In this document: positions 37,961-47,005 of the stretch, piece by piece
Position numbering within the stretch: the first letter of the stretch is position 1
Layout of the letters: each line of letters starts with the position of its first letter
NCBI GenBank assembly: GCA_021414305.1
Contig: JAIOOS010000014.1
Span: 168,285-232,284, forward strand
Length of the DNA stretch: 64,000 nucleotides
Source: Burkholderiales bacterium
GTDB lineage: Bacteria > Pseudomonadota > Gammaproteobacteria > Burkholderiales > Burkholderiaceae_C
Direction: 5' to 3'
Position numbers and translations under genes: made by a program
The notes under the pieces: model-generated
Database searches by the model: none
What the model was told of the DNA's origin: nothing
Seen by the model: only the letters and a program-made list of their open reading frames with translations

Positions 37961-40315
37961 TCAAAGGCCGATCACGCCGCCGTCGTTCTTCGTGATCATG
38001 ACGGTCGCCGAGCGCGGCCGCGCGGCCGCGCCGCCCGGCCCGTACGCCGCGGCGATGCCGCGCCCGTTGCCCGGCCAGTTGCTCTCGAACGGACCCGCCG
38101 GGAACGCGGTGCCGGCGGCGAGCGTCGCGTTGCCCGTGTTCTCGCCCGGGTGCTGGATGTTGATGAAGAGCGCCTTGCCGTCGGGCGACTCGGCCAGGCC
38201 GGTCACCTCGGCGCCCTTGGGCGCGGTGAGGAAGCGGCGGAACTGGGTGTCGGCGAGCTTCTTGCCCATCTTCGTCGTCACGCTCACGGTCGTCGCCACC
38301 GTCGCGTCGGGGCTGCCGCCGGCGAGGTTGTCGATCGTCACGGCGGCGCCGTCGCCCATCGTCCCCGGCAGGGCGGCGAGCAGCATGCAGTTGGTGACGT
38401 CGGTGAAGGTGTTGTCGTCGGTCTCGATCCAGAGGATGCCGGTCGCCCGCGAGAACCAGCAGCCGTCGGGCTTGGACAGGTCGTTGCTCGCGGTGAGGCC
38501 CGAGAGGTTGACGTTCTTCTGGTAGTTGACGTCGTCGAGGCCGGCGTCGGCCACCGCCTGCGCGCCGAACAGGAAGATGTCCCAGGCGAACGTGGTCGCC
38601 GCCGCGTCGTCGCCGGTTTCGCGCAGGCGCACGATGTGGCCGTTGATGTTGCCCTTCTGGTTGACGACGGCGCCGCTGTTCTGCGTCTTCTTGTCGAGCC
38701 AGTAGCGCGGGTTGGCGGCGTCGAGCGGCGGATTCGGGTTGTTGTTGCTGCTCGAGCCGACGTTGCCGCGGTCGGGGTTCTCGGTCATCGTGATGTAGAC
38801 CTCGCCGTTGGCCGGGTTCACCGCGGTCCATTCGGGCCGGTCCATCTTCGTCGCGCCGGCGGCGTCGGCAGCGATGCGCGCGTTGGCCACCACGTCGGCG
38901 AGGTCGGCAAAGGCGTAGCCGGCATAGCCGGCGACCGCGGCGTTGGTGAGGTCGAGCTTGACCCAGGAGCCGGTGCCGTCGGCGTTGAACTTCGCCGCGT
39001 AGAGCGTGCCCGCGTCGAGGTACTTGTTGCCCGCGGCGAGGCCGCCGTTGGCATCGGCCGCGTTCCACGCCGCCGCGGTGACGAACTTGTAGACGTACTC
39101 GCCGCGCGAGTCGTCGCCCATGTAGAAGGCGAGCGGCTTGCCCGCGACCGGCAGGCTCGGCCACGCGCCTTCGTGCGCGAAGCGGCCAAGGGCGGTGCGC
39201 TTGCGCGGCGCCGAGAGCGGGTCGAAGGGGTCGATCTCTACCGCCCAGCCGAAGGTGTTGGCGACGTTTCGGAAGTCGTCGCTGCCGTCGGCCGAGGCGC
39301 CGCTGCGGCTCGCGTCCCAGCGGGCGAACTCGGTGCTCGCGGGGTCGGCGGGAACAACCGAGGTCCAGCGGTTGTTGCCGCTCGCGCCCTGGGTCAGGCC
39401 GACGCGCCTGAAGGCGGTGACTTCCTTGGCCGTGCGCAGGGCGTCGTCGCCGGCCGCGCGGCGGAAGTAGCCGGCCCAGTTCTCCTCGCAGGTGAGGTAG
39501 GTGCCCCAGGGCGTGTAGCCGCTGGCGCAGTTGTTGATGGTGCCGCGCGTCGCCACGCCGGCGGGCGAGTAGCGCGTCTTCGCCAGGGCGTGGCCGCGCA
39601 GCGGGCCGCTCAGGTCCATCGGCGTCGAGGCGGTGATGCGGCGGTTGAACGCCGAGGGCTTCTTCACGCCGAGCTTTCCCGCGGTGCGGCCGAGTTCGAT
39701 CACCGAGACGCCGTGCGCCTCGATCTCCTTGATCGCCTCGGCCTCGGGCCGGGCGCCGCTGGCGATGTTGGTCTGGCCGGCCGGGTGCATGTACTGCACC
39801 GTCCCGGCGATGTTCTCGTGGTTCATGCACAACAGCGCCCGGTCGGTCGCGGCCGGGTCGCGCGAGACGCCGTCGGCGGCCAGGCCGAACCAGTGCATGC
39901 CGTCGTGGTGGTCGCCGCTGCGGCGCGAGAAGGTGTCGTCGCTGCCGTCGTTGCGGTAGTCGCCGACGACCGGGTCGATCGAATCGCCGGTCGCGTAGAT
40001 GACGGTCGCGGCATAGCCGGCCGGCACCACGAGCTGGTCGGCGAGGTCCTTGGCGACGGCGGGGAAACCGAGCACCTTTGCGGCCGGCGCCGGTGCGGGC
40101 GCGGGCGCCGCCGGGTCGTCGTCGCCGCCGCCGCACGCGGCCAGGCTGACCGTGCCGAAAGCCGCGGCGGTCAGCGCGCCGAGGCCGCCCTTCAGGATGT
40201 GGCGCCGATGCAGGCGCGCGCCCATCACCTCGTTCAGGCCGGCGTTGCCGCTGGTGTTGTTCTCGCGATCGTCGGGATCGATTCCGGGCAGCGGCGGCGG
40301 GCAATCCTTGAGCAT
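37961..40315 (-). CDS. phoX: PhoX family alkaline phosphatase (Tat-exported)
   Basis: A 784-residue secreted phosphatase releasing phosphate from organic esters; the family uses iron and calcium. Arg37-Arg38 in RLHRRHILKGG is a twin-arginine export signal after an unusual 30-residue lead. SLAACGGGDDD (Cys61) could also be a lipobox. MHWFGL, CMNHENI, TCEENWAGYF, GWAVEIDPFDP and WTAVNPANGEVYITMTENP are DUF839/PhoX blocks. Such genes are normally induced by phosphate starvation. It is divergent from the PlcP-like gene, and one half-site TTGTCAT lies at 40387-40381 but no full Pho box. Confidence 0.93.
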   Translation of the reverse strand: MLKDCPPPLPGIDPDDRENNTSGNAGLNEVMGARLHRRHILKGGLGALTAAAFGTVSLAACGGGDDDPAAPAPAPAPAAKVLGFPAVAKDLADQLVVPAGYAATVIYATGDSIDPVVGDYRNDGSDDTFSRRSGDHHDGMHWFGLAADGVSRDPAATDRALLCMNHENIAGTVQYMHPAGQTNIASGARPEAEAIKEIEAHGVSVIELGRTAGKLGVKKPSAFNRRITASTPMDLSGPLRGHALAKTRYSPAGVATRGTINNCASGYTPWGTYLTCEENWAGYFRRAAGDDALRTAKEVTAFRRVGLTQGASGNNRWTSVVPADPASTEFARWDASRSGASADGSDDFRNVANTFGWAVEIDPFDPLSAPRKRTALGRFAHEGAWPSLPVAGKPLAFYMGDDSRGEYVYKFVTAAAWNAADANGGLAAGNKYLDAGTLYAAKFNADGTGSWVKLDLTNAAVAGYAGYAFADLADVVANARIAADAAGATKMDRPEWTAVNPANGEVYITMTENPDRGNVGSSSNNNPNPPLDAANPRYWLDKKTQNSGAVVNQKGNINGHIVRLRETGDDAAATTFAWDIFLFGAQAVADAGLDDVNYQKNVNLSGLTASNDLSKPDGCWFSRATGILWIETDDNTFTDVTNCMLLAALPGTMGDGAAVTIDNLAGGSPDATVATTVSVTTKMGKKLADTQFRRFLTAPKGAEVTGLAESPDGKALFINIQHPGENTGNATLAAGTAFPAGPFESNWPGNGRGIAAAYGPGGAAARPRSATVMITKNDGGVIGL

Positions 40316-40486
40316 GAGTTCGTCCTCGAAAGAAAATCCGGGAGCCTAGGCAGCGCACGTGACGGCGCCGCGTCGTGACGATGACAACTTCGCGAGCGTT
40401 GGCGCGCCCGCCGCGCCGCGCCACGATTCATCGAAGCTTCACGTCCCCGACTCCGGCCGGTCACGCGCGACGGCGACGCTGTCGGC

Positions 40487-41386
40487 ATGCATCGCGATGC
40501 TTCACTCCTGCGTGCGTTGATCGATCCGGCGGCGTTGGCATTCGGCGAGGAACACAACGACGGCGGGGAAGGGCCGCCGCCCGGCGCGGCTCGCCGCTAT
40601 CGCAGCATCTGGATCTCCGACATCCACCTCGGCACGCCCGGCTGCCGCGCCGAGGCCCTGCTCGACTTCCTGAGGCGCACCGAGTGCGAGACGCTGTTCC
40701 TGGTCGGCGACATCATCGACGGCTGGCAACTGCGACGCAGCTGGTTCTGGCCGCAGGCGCACAACGACGTCGTGCAGAAGCTGCTGCGCAAGGCGCGCAA
40801 GGGCACGCGCGTGATCTTCGTGCCCGGCAACCACGACGAGTTCGCGCGCCGCTACGTCGGCCACGAGTTCGGCGGCATCGAGGTCGCGGAGGACTGGATC
40901 CACGTCACCGCCGACGGCCGGCGCCTCTGGATCACGCATGGCGACCTCTTCGACGGGGTCGTGCAGTGCGTCCGCTGGCTCGCCCACGTCGGCGACCGGC
41001 TGTACGAGCTCACGCTGCGCCTCAACCGGCACCTGAACTCGCTGCGCGCCCGGATGGGCCTGCCGTACTGGTCGCTCTCGGGCTACCTGAAGCAGAAGGT
41101 CAAGCGCGCGGTCAGCTACGTCGGCGACTTCGAGGCCGCGGTCGCGCGCGAGGCGCGGCGCCGCGGCGTGCAGGGTGTCGTCTGCGGCCACATCCACCGC
41201 GCCGAGCTGCGCGAGATCGACGGCATCCTCTACGCCAATGACGGCGACTGGGTGGAAAGCCTGACCGCGCTCGTCGAGCACGGCGACGGCCGGCTGGAGA
41301 TCGTCGACTGGTCGCTGCAAGCCAGCGCCCCCCGGCCCGCGGCGCGAGCCCGGCCCCGCGTCTTCGCCGACGCGGTCGACGCATGA
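40487..41386 (+). CDS. plcP: PlcP-like metallophosphoesterase (phospholipase C type; annotated often as UDP-2,3-diacylglucosamine hydrolase)
   Basis: A 299-residue calcineurin-fold phosphoesterase. The two-metal site is ISDIHLG, VGDIIDGW, PGNHDEF, THGDLFDG and CGHIHRAE. Homologues paired with a family-1 glycosyltransferase act as PlcP, which removes the head group of phosphatidylcholine or phosphatidylethanolamine to give diacylglycerol in phosphate starvation. The size and the ATGA overlap with such a glycosyltransferase favour PlcP over LpxH. The phoX gene just upstream strengthens this. Confidence 0.8.
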   Translation: MHRDASLLRALIDPAALAFGEEHNDGGEGPPPGAARRYRSIWISDIHLGTPGCRAEALLDFLRRTECETLFLVGDIIDGWQLRRSWFWPQAHNDVVQKLLRKARKGTRVIFVPGNHDEFARRYVGHEFGGIEVAEDWIHVTADGRRLWITHGDLFDGVVQCVRWLAHVGDRLYELTLRLNRHLNSLRARMGLPYWSLSGYLKQKVKRAVSYVGDFEAAVAREARRRGVQGVVCGHIHRAELREIDGILYANDGDWVESLTALVEHGDGRLEIVDWSLQASAPRPAARARPRVFADAVDA

Positions 41387-42426
41387 AGATCGCGATCGTC
41401 ACCGACGCCTGGACGCCGCAGGTCAATGGCGTCGTGACCACCCTGCTCGACCTGCGGCAGCGACTCTCGGCCGCGGGACACGGCGTCACAGTGATCGAGC
41501 CCTCCGCCTTTCGCCGCTTCCGCTGCCCCGGCTACGCCGAGATCGAGCTCGCCTGGCGGCCTGGCGCCGAGGTCGCCCGACGGCTGGAGGAGGACCAGCC
41601 CGAGGCGATCCACATCGCGACCGAGGGGCCGCTCGGGCTCGCCGCGCGCGCCTGCTGCCTGCGGCGCAAGCTCCCGTTCACGACCGCGTTCCACTCGCGC
41701 TTTCCGGAGTTCCTGACCGCCTCCATCGGCGTGCCGGCGCGCTGGGGCTACGCGGCGCTGCGTCGCTTCCACGCGCCTTCCGCCGGCGTGCTGGTGCCGT
41801 CGTCGGGCACGATGGAGATCCTCGCCCGACACGGCTTCGCCAACCTGCGGCGCTGGTCGCACGGCATCGATCTCGAGCTGTTCCGGCCCTCGCCGCGAGC
41901 CGTGATCGACCTGCCGCGCCCATTGTTCCTGTTCGTCGGCCGCGTCTCGCCGGAGAAGAATCTCGAAGCCTTCCTGCGCCTCGACCTGCCGGGCTCCAAG
42001 CTGGTCTGCGGCGGCGGGCCGCTGCTCGATCGCTATCGCCGCGAGTATCCGCAGGTGCACTTCCGCGGCTCGACGCCGCGCGCCGAGCTGCCGGCGATCT
42101 ACGGCGCGGCCGATGCCTTCGTCTACCCGAGCCGGACCGACACCTTCGGCCTGGTCATGCTCGAAGCGCTGGCCTGCGGCACGCCCGTGGCCGCGTACCC
42201 GGTCGCCGGGCCGCTCGACGTCGTCGGCGCCTCCGACGGCGGCGTGCTCGACACCGACCTGCGCCGAGCGGCCCTCGCCGCCCTCGAGGTGCCACGCGAG
42301 CGGGCGCGGGCGCGAGCGCTCGAATTCGACTGGGACGCGGTGAGCCGCCAATTCCTTGCCCACCTGGCGCCGATTCGCCGCTGGAAGCCGGATGCCGGCT
42401 ATCCTGCGATCGCGCAACTCGCCTGA
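41383..42426 (+). CDS. Agt-like glycosyltransferase family 4 (glycolipid synthase candidate)
   Basis: A 347-residue GT-B glycosyltransferase. The N-terminus MKIAIVTDAWTPQVNGVVTTL and the donor-binding FVGRVSPEKNLEAFL and FGLVMLEALACGTPVAAY are typical of GT4. It overlaps the PlcP-like gene by 4 bases. In phosphate-limited proteobacteria such a pair converts phospholipids to diacylglycerol and then to glycosyl-diacylglycerol. The sugar (glucose, galactose or glucuronic acid) cannot be read from sequence. Confidence 0.8.
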   Translation: MKIAIVTDAWTPQVNGVVTTLLDLRQRLSAAGHGVTVIEPSAFRRFRCPGYAEIELAWRPGAEVARRLEEDQPEAIHIATEGPLGLAARACCLRRKLPFTTAFHSRFPEFLTASIGVPARWGYAALRRFHAPSAGVLVPSSGTMEILARHGFANLRRWSHGIDLELFRPSPRAVIDLPRPLFLFVGRVSPEKNLEAFLRLDLPGSKLVCGGGPLLDRYRREYPQVHFRGSTPRAELPAIYGAADAFVYPSRTDTFGLVMLEALACGTPVAAYPVAGPLDVVGASDGGVLDTDLRRAALAALEVPRERARARALEFDWDAVSRQFLAHLAPIRRWKPDAGYPAIAQLA

Positions 42427-42469
42427 TCCCCGCGGGCCGCGTCGCCGGCGGCCCGGCCCCCTGCCTCCC

Positions 42470-43948
42470 ATGAGTGAAATCGAGCTCAAGTTCGGCGTCG
42501 ATCCGGCGCGCGCCCGCGCGATCGACGCGGCCTTGCGGCGGGCGAAGGCGCGCCGCGGCGCGATCGAGTCTCGCTACTTCGACACGCCCGACCATCGCCT
42601 GGCCGACGCCGGTCTGACGCTGCGCCTTCGCCGCAGCGCGCGTGCCTGGGAGCAGACGCTCAAGGCGCCGACCGAGCGCTTCGGCGAACGGCTCGAGGAG
42701 ACGGTGCCGCGGCCGGGCCGCTGGGGGCCTGACGGACCGCCGCTCGACCCGAGCCGGCACGACGGAAGCGCCGCGGGCAAGCTCCTGCGCGCCGCGCTCG
42801 GCGACGGCGAAGCGGCAACGACGCTGGTGCCGGTTCACATCTGCTCGGTGGTCCGCCGGTCGGTCGAGATCGAGGCCGGGGGCGCACGCGTCGAGCTCGC
42901 GTTCGATCGCGGCGAGATCCGGGCGGGCGCCGCCTCGACCCCGGTCTGCGAGCTCGAGTACGAGCTGAAGTCGGGCGACGTGCAGGCGCTCGTCGCGTTC
43001 GGCCGGGCCGGCGTGCGCGAGCACGGTCTGTGGCTGAGCACCGTGTCCAAGGGCGAGCGCGGCGACCGGCTGTTCCGCGGCGCTGCGACAGTGGCGGCGG
43101 TGAAGGCAAGGCCGCCACGCCTGCGCCACGGGATGACGGGCCGGGAGATCTTCCAGGCCGCAATGAAAGCCTGCCTCGACCAGGTGCTGGCGAACGCCAG
43201 CGAGCTCGCGGCGGGACAGCGGGACGACGAAATCGTCCATCAGCTGCGGATCGGCCTCCGGCGCACCCGCACCGCCTGGAGCGAGCTCGCCCCGCTCGCG
43301 GGTCCGGGCGCTGCCGACTGGGACGCGCCGCTGGCCGAGGCGTTTCGCCGGCTCGGCGAGTATCGCGACCGCCGCACCGTCGTCGCCTCGCTGCAGGCGC
43401 GACTGGCCGATTCGGGGTCGCCTGCGCCGACGCTGCGGGTGTCGCAGGAAGAGCCCGTGGATCCCGTCGATGTCGTCCGCGACGGCGCGTTCCAGTGCGC
43501 GCTGCTCGACGGCCTGGCGCTGACGCTCGGCGAGGCGAGCGTTGGCGCGAGCGAGGAGGCAACGGACTTCATCGCTTCGCGCCTCGACCGCCTGGACCGG
43601 CACCTGCAGCGTGCCGCGAAGCGCTTCGCCGGGTCGAAGCCGGAGGCCCAGCACCTGGCCCGCAAACGCCTGAAGCGACTGCGCTATCTCGCCGAGCTGG
43701 TGGGCGGGCTCTACAAGCCGGAACGGGTGGAGCGCTATCTCGAGCGGCTCGGCCCTGCGCAGGACGCGCTCGGCCTGCACGTCGATCTGCTCGTCGGCCT
43801 CGAGATGGCCCGCGCGGCGGCCGAGGCCGGGCAGGCCGAAAGCTGGTTCAACGTCGGCTGGCTGAGTGCGCAACTCGCGCCGAGTGCGCGCGGCGGCGAG
43901 AAGGCGCTGCGCCGCGCTGCTCGCGCCGAGCCGTTCTGGAAGCGCTGA
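42470..43948 (+). CDS. CYTH and CHAD domain-containing protein
   Basis: A 492-residue two-domain protein. The CYTH domain (1-about 205) opens with the metal-binding EIELKF (ExExK) and has ESRYFDTPDHRLADAGLTLRLRR, a triphosphate tunnel typical of inorganic triphosphatases. The CHAD domain (about 225-480) is helical and His/Arg-rich (VHQLRIGLRRTRTAW, HLARKRLKRLRYLAELV) and in this family binds polyphosphate. No Shine-Dalgarno is obvious. It lies 43 bases after the glycosyltransferase, extending the phosphorus theme. Confidence 0.92.
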   Translation: MSEIELKFGVDPARARAIDAALRRAKARRGAIESRYFDTPDHRLADAGLTLRLRRSARAWEQTLKAPTERFGERLEETVPRPGRWGPDGPPLDPSRHDGSAAGKLLRAALGDGEAATTLVPVHICSVVRRSVEIEAGGARVELAFDRGEIRAGAASTPVCELEYELKSGDVQALVAFGRAGVREHGLWLSTVSKGERGDRLFRGAATVAAVKARPPRLRHGMTGREIFQAAMKACLDQVLANASELAAGQRDDEIVHQLRIGLRRTRTAWSELAPLAGPGAADWDAPLAEAFRRLGEYRDRRTVVASLQARLADSGSPAPTLRVSQEEPVDPVDVVRDGAFQCALLDGLALTLGEASVGASEEATDFIASRLDRLDRHLQRAAKRFAGSKPEAQHLARKRLKRLRYLAELVGGLYKPERVERYLERLGPAQDALGLHVDLLVGLEMARAAAEAGQAESWFNVGWLSAQLAPSARGGEKALRRAARAEPFWKR

Positions 43949-43962
43949 CGCCCTAGGGCCTG

Positions 43963-44793
43963 CTAGTCGTCCGACTCGCCGAGGAAGTGGCGGCGATGGC
44001 GGCGCGGCAGGCCGGCCAGCGTCATCAGCATCGGCAGGTCGGCGCTGCCGAAGTCCGGATCGCGGGCCGGCGGGCCGAGCAGCTCGGCGCCGCAGCGCAG
44101 ATAGCCGCGGATCAACGGCGGCGTCTCGACCTCGATGTCGTCGCGCAGCTCGGTCAGCGCGAGCGGATGCAGCGGCCGCACCCGGCGCTCGGGCGGCGCG
44201 AGATGCACGGACGACAGTTGGCGCCACAGGCTGGCGGCGGCGTGGCCGCCGTCGCTCATGTCGATGCTGGCGCAGCCGAAGGCGACGTCGAGGCCGTGCA
44301 GGACCATGAACTCGCCGAGCGCGCTCCAGAGCGCGAGGATCGTGCCTCCGCTGCGCCAGTCGGGATGGATGCACGAGCGGCCGAGCTCGGCCATGCGCGA
44401 ACGCAGCGGCGCGAGGCGCGCGAGATCGAACTCGGTCTCGCTGTAGAAGCCGCCGGCCCGGCGCGCCGCCTCGGGCGTGAGAACGCGGTACGTGCCGACG
44501 ACCTCGCCGCTCTCCTCGCCTGGCGCGATCGCGCGCACCATGAGATGGGCGCAGAAGGCGTCGAAGCGGTCGGCGTCGTGGCCGGGCGGCGTGCCGGCGA
44601 CCGGACGCAGGCGGGCGCCCATCTCGCCGGCGAACACCTGGAAGCGCAGGCGCTGCACCCGGCGCAGGTCTTCGGCCGAGTCGGCCCAGCTCGCCTGCAG
44701 GCGGTAGGGGATGCGGCGGATCGCGAAGCGATCGCCGAGTCGCGAGGGCGGCCGCGCGGTCGCGACGGCGGCGTCGAAAGAAGCGGTCTGCAT
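43963..44793 (-). CDS. olsB: OlsB-like GNAT acyltransferase (lyso-ornithine lipid formation)
   Basis: A 276-residue acyltransferase. LRRVQRLRFQVFAGEMGAR, VGTYRVLTPEAARRAGGFYSETEFDL and ELGRSCIHPDWRSGGTILALWSALGEFM are features of the OlsB / hemolysin-like acyltransferase group, which adds a 3-hydroxyacyl chain to ornithine. Ornithine lipids lack phosphorus and replace phospholipids when phosphate is short. The second enzyme, OlsA, is not in the window; some homologues act on other acceptors. Convergent with the CYTH-CHAD gene. Confidence 0.8.
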   Translation of the reverse strand: MQTASFDAAVATARPPSRLGDRFAIRRIPYRLQASWADSAEDLRRVQRLRFQVFAGEMGARLRPVAGTPPGHDADRFDAFCAHLMVRAIAPGEESGEVVGTYRVLTPEAARRAGGFYSETEFDLARLAPLRSRMAELGRSCIHPDWRSGGTILALWSALGEFMVLHGLDVAFGCASIDMSDGGHAAASLWRQLSSVHLAPPERRVRPLHPLALTELRDDIEVETPPLIRGYLRCGAELLGPPARDPDFGSADLPMLMTLAGLPRRHRRHFLGESDD

Positions 44794-44917
44794 GCGTCAC
44801 CTCCAGGGCAGAACGCAGGCGATGCTGCACGGCCGAGGTGACGGGCTCGTGAAGGCGGGGCGACGCGGACGTGACCCGCGCTGGCCGTAGCGGCGACGCG
44901 CCGCCGTCAGGGCCGGC

Positions 44918-45145
44918 TCAGCCGACCATCTCGAGGATGCTCCACATCTCGGCGGCAACGCGGCGCATGTGCAGGTCGGGGTTGGACTCCTGCATGCCGG
45001 CATCGTCGATGCCCTGGGCCGCGGCCTTGAGCTCGGCGATCGCAGAGTCCGAGAGCAGGCGGGCGATCGTCTTCAGGACGATGCCATGCGCGACCAGCCG
45101 GGCCTCGAGGTCGCGAATGCGGTCGGCAGAAGAGGTGTCGTCCAT
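44918..45145 (-). CDS. Small hypothetical protein
   Basis: A 75-residue protein of unknown function: MDDTSSADRIRDLEARLVAH, then helical IVLKTIARLLSDSAIAELKAAAQG and ending HMRRVAAEMWSILEMVG. It is probably all-helical and cytoplasmic. The start is the ATG at 45145; the open frame upstream does not look like protein. It stands alone between olsB (124-base gap holding nothing I recognise) and a divergent gene. Confidence 0.55.
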   Translation of the reverse strand: MDDTSSADRIRDLEARLVAHGIVLKTIARLLSDSAIAELKAAAQGIDDAGMQESNPDLHMRRVAAEMWSILEMVG

Positions 45146-45281
45146 CGGGGGCGAATAAGAGAGCAGCGGCAAGAGCATAGACCCGCCGACGCAGCCTTGT
45201 GACGCGCCGGGGCAACATCGATCGAAGGACAATCGGCCGCAGGGAGGTAGGACGGCTTCGAGCCGGCCGCCGAAGCAAGCC

Positions 45282-45887
45282 ATGGATCCCTTCGCCGCGG
45301 TCAGCGCTTTCGCCGACAACCTGGCGCGCAAGCTCGTCATCCTCTGCCTCGGGGTCGCCGCGGTCGTCGGCGGCTACCTCTACCTGACGCGCGATCCGAG
45401 CCCTGCCGAGCGGCTGCAGCGAGCCAACCCCGGCTGGACCGTCGTCGCCGTCGACGGGAGGCCGGTTCACGTCGACGACGCGAGCGGTCGCGGCAACGTC
45501 ATGCTCCATCCCGACGACGTCGGCCCCTATCGGATGGAGCGCGTCGACTGCGAAGCGGTGAGGAAGGTGTTCCCGCAGCGGTTCACGCTGCCCGACTCAC
45601 CGGTCGGCAACTGCCTGCGCCTGCAGAACGGCGAGAGCGCCACCTGGGTGCTCAACATGCGCACGCCGCAGCCGGCCGTGCCGCTGATCAGCCGACTGAA
45701 GTTCCAGCACGGGGTCAGCCCCTCTCCCGAAGACGCCGCGAAGGACCTGCCGGCCCGCGGCGACCGCGGCAGCTATGCGGTCTACCCGCGAGAGGGCAGC
45801 GGCGAGCGCATCGTCGGCGTCGCCTTCTACCGCTATGCGAACAACACCGAGCTGATCTTCACTTTTCGCCCGCCGGAGCCTTCCTGA
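45282..45887 (+). CDS. Hypothetical membrane-anchored protein
   Basis: A 201-residue protein with one N-terminal helix (KLVILCLGVAAVVGGYLYL) and an extracytoplasmic domain (NPGWTVVAVDGRPVHVDDASG, VDCEAVRKVFP, VGNCLRLQNGESATWVL, AFYRYANNTELIFTFRPP). Two cysteines (VDCEA, GNCLR) could pair. I do not recognise the family. Its last 29 bases overlap the convergent AI-2E-type transporter gene. Confidence 0.65.
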   Translation: MDPFAAVSAFADNLARKLVILCLGVAAVVGGYLYLTRDPSPAERLQRANPGWTVVAVDGRPVHVDDASGRGNVMLHPDDVGPYRMERVDCEAVRKVFPQRFTLPDSPVGNCLRLQNGESATWVLNMRTPQPAVPLISRLKFQHGVSPSPEDAAKDLPARGDRGSYAVYPREGSGERIVGVAFYRYANNTELIFTFRPPEPS

Positions 45888-46950
45888 GGCGCTCGGCCGC
45901 GAGCAGCTGCCAGGCGGCGGCGAACATGGCGACGATCACCGGCCCGATGACGAAGCCGTTGAGGCCGAACAGCGACAGGCCGCCGACGGTCGCGATCAGC
46001 ACCATGTAGTCGGGCATCGCGGTGTCCTTGCCGACCAGGATCGGCCGCAGCACGTTGTCGATCAGGCCGATCACGAGCACGCCGAAGGCGATCAGGCCGA
46101 AGCCCTGCCAGGCCTGCCCGGTGGCGAGCAGGTAGAGCGCGACCGGGACCCAGATCAGCGCCGCGCCGACAGCGGGCAGCAGCGAGAGGAAGGCCATGAC
46201 CACGCCCCAGAGCATGGGCGCATGCACGCCGAGCACCCAGAAAGCGAGGCCGCCGAGCGTGCCCTGCGCCGCGGCGACCAGGATGTTGCCCTTGACGGTG
46301 GCGCGGATCACGGTGGTGAAGCGCTCGAGCAGCAGCGCCTTCGGCTCGGGCGCGAGCGGAATCGCGGCGCGGACGTCGCGGGCCACGCCGACGCCGTCGC
46401 GCAGCAGGAAGAACAGCAGGTACATGGCGATGCAGAAGCCGACCACCAGGTCGAGCGCGTCGCTGCCGATGTCGGCGGCGCGGCCGGCGAAGGCGCCGCT
46501 GCGCTGCTGCAGCCCGTCGACGAGCTTGGTCTGCAGGGCCGGCCAGTCGATCAGGCCGAAGCGGTCCATGAGCCCCGTCACCCAGCCGGGCATCGCAGCG
46601 ACGATCTGCTCGAAGTAGCGGCCGAAGTTGACCTCGCCCGACTTGACCCGGGCGTACAGGCCGGCGGCTTCCTGCACCAGCGAGACCGTCACCAGCGCCA
46701 GGGGCAGGATCACGATCAGCAGGATGACCGCCAGCGTGGCGAGCGCGGCCAGGGTCGGCCGGCGGCGCATGCGGGTGAGGAACCAGCGGTTCAGGGGCTG
46801 GAACAGGAGGGCGAGCACGCTGCCCCAGAAGACCGCGCCGTAGAACGGCCAGACCACCGCGGCGAAGGCGACGGTCAGGACCGCCAGCAGGATGAGGAAG
46901 AAGTTCCGCTCGAGCGTGCGCGCGGCGACCGGATCGGGACTGCTTTTCAT
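45859..46950 (-). CDS. AI-2E family transporter
   Basis: A 363-residue protein with about eight helices: FFLILLAVLTVAFAAVVWPF, TLAALATLAVILLIVILPLALV, then MAFLSLLPAVGAALIWVPVALYLL and LIAFGVLVIGLIDNVLRPILVG, the hallmark of the AI-2E (TqsA/PerM) family. Members export small molecules or ions; the autoinducer role holds for few. The start is the ATG at 46950. It lies 55 bases after the flavin oxidase gene and may be the last gene of the SPFH operon. Confidence 0.9.
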   Translation of the reverse strand: MKSSPDPVAARTLERNFFLILLAVLTVAFAAVVWPFYGAVFWGSVLALLFQPLNRWFLTRMRRRPTLAALATLAVILLIVILPLALVTVSLVQEAAGLYARVKSGEVNFGRYFEQIVAAMPGWVTGLMDRFGLIDWPALQTKLVDGLQQRSGAFAGRAADIGSDALDLVVGFCIAMYLLFFLLRDGVGVARDVRAAIPLAPEPKALLLERFTTVIRATVKGNILVAAAQGTLGGLAFWVLGVHAPMLWGVVMAFLSLLPAVGAALIWVPVALYLLATGQAWQGFGLIAFGVLVIGLIDNVLRPILVGKDTAMPDYMVLIATVGGLSLFGLNGFVIGPVIVAMFAAAWQLLAAERLRKAPAGEK

Positions 46951-47005
46951 GCGGGCCGAGCGCGGCTCGAGCGAGGTTGCGGAGGGCGCATCGTAGCGCT
47001 CGCGC

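Noticed and set aside
40370..40400. Possible Pho box between phoX and the PlcP-like gene
   Set aside because: Only one good half-site (TTGTCAT, 40387-40381, minus strand) is present; the second repeat at 11-base spacing does not match. Not enough to call.
40487..41386. Lipid A enzyme LpxH
   Set aside because: The coupled glycosyltransferase, the phoX neighbour and the size fit PlcP better, although LpxH-like activity is not formally excluded.
43950..43959. Palindrome GCCCTAGGGC between convergent genes as a terminator
   Set aside because: There is no loop and no T-run; ten symmetric bases are expected by chance in such GC-rich DNA. The same applies to GCCCCGGGGC at 28955-28964.
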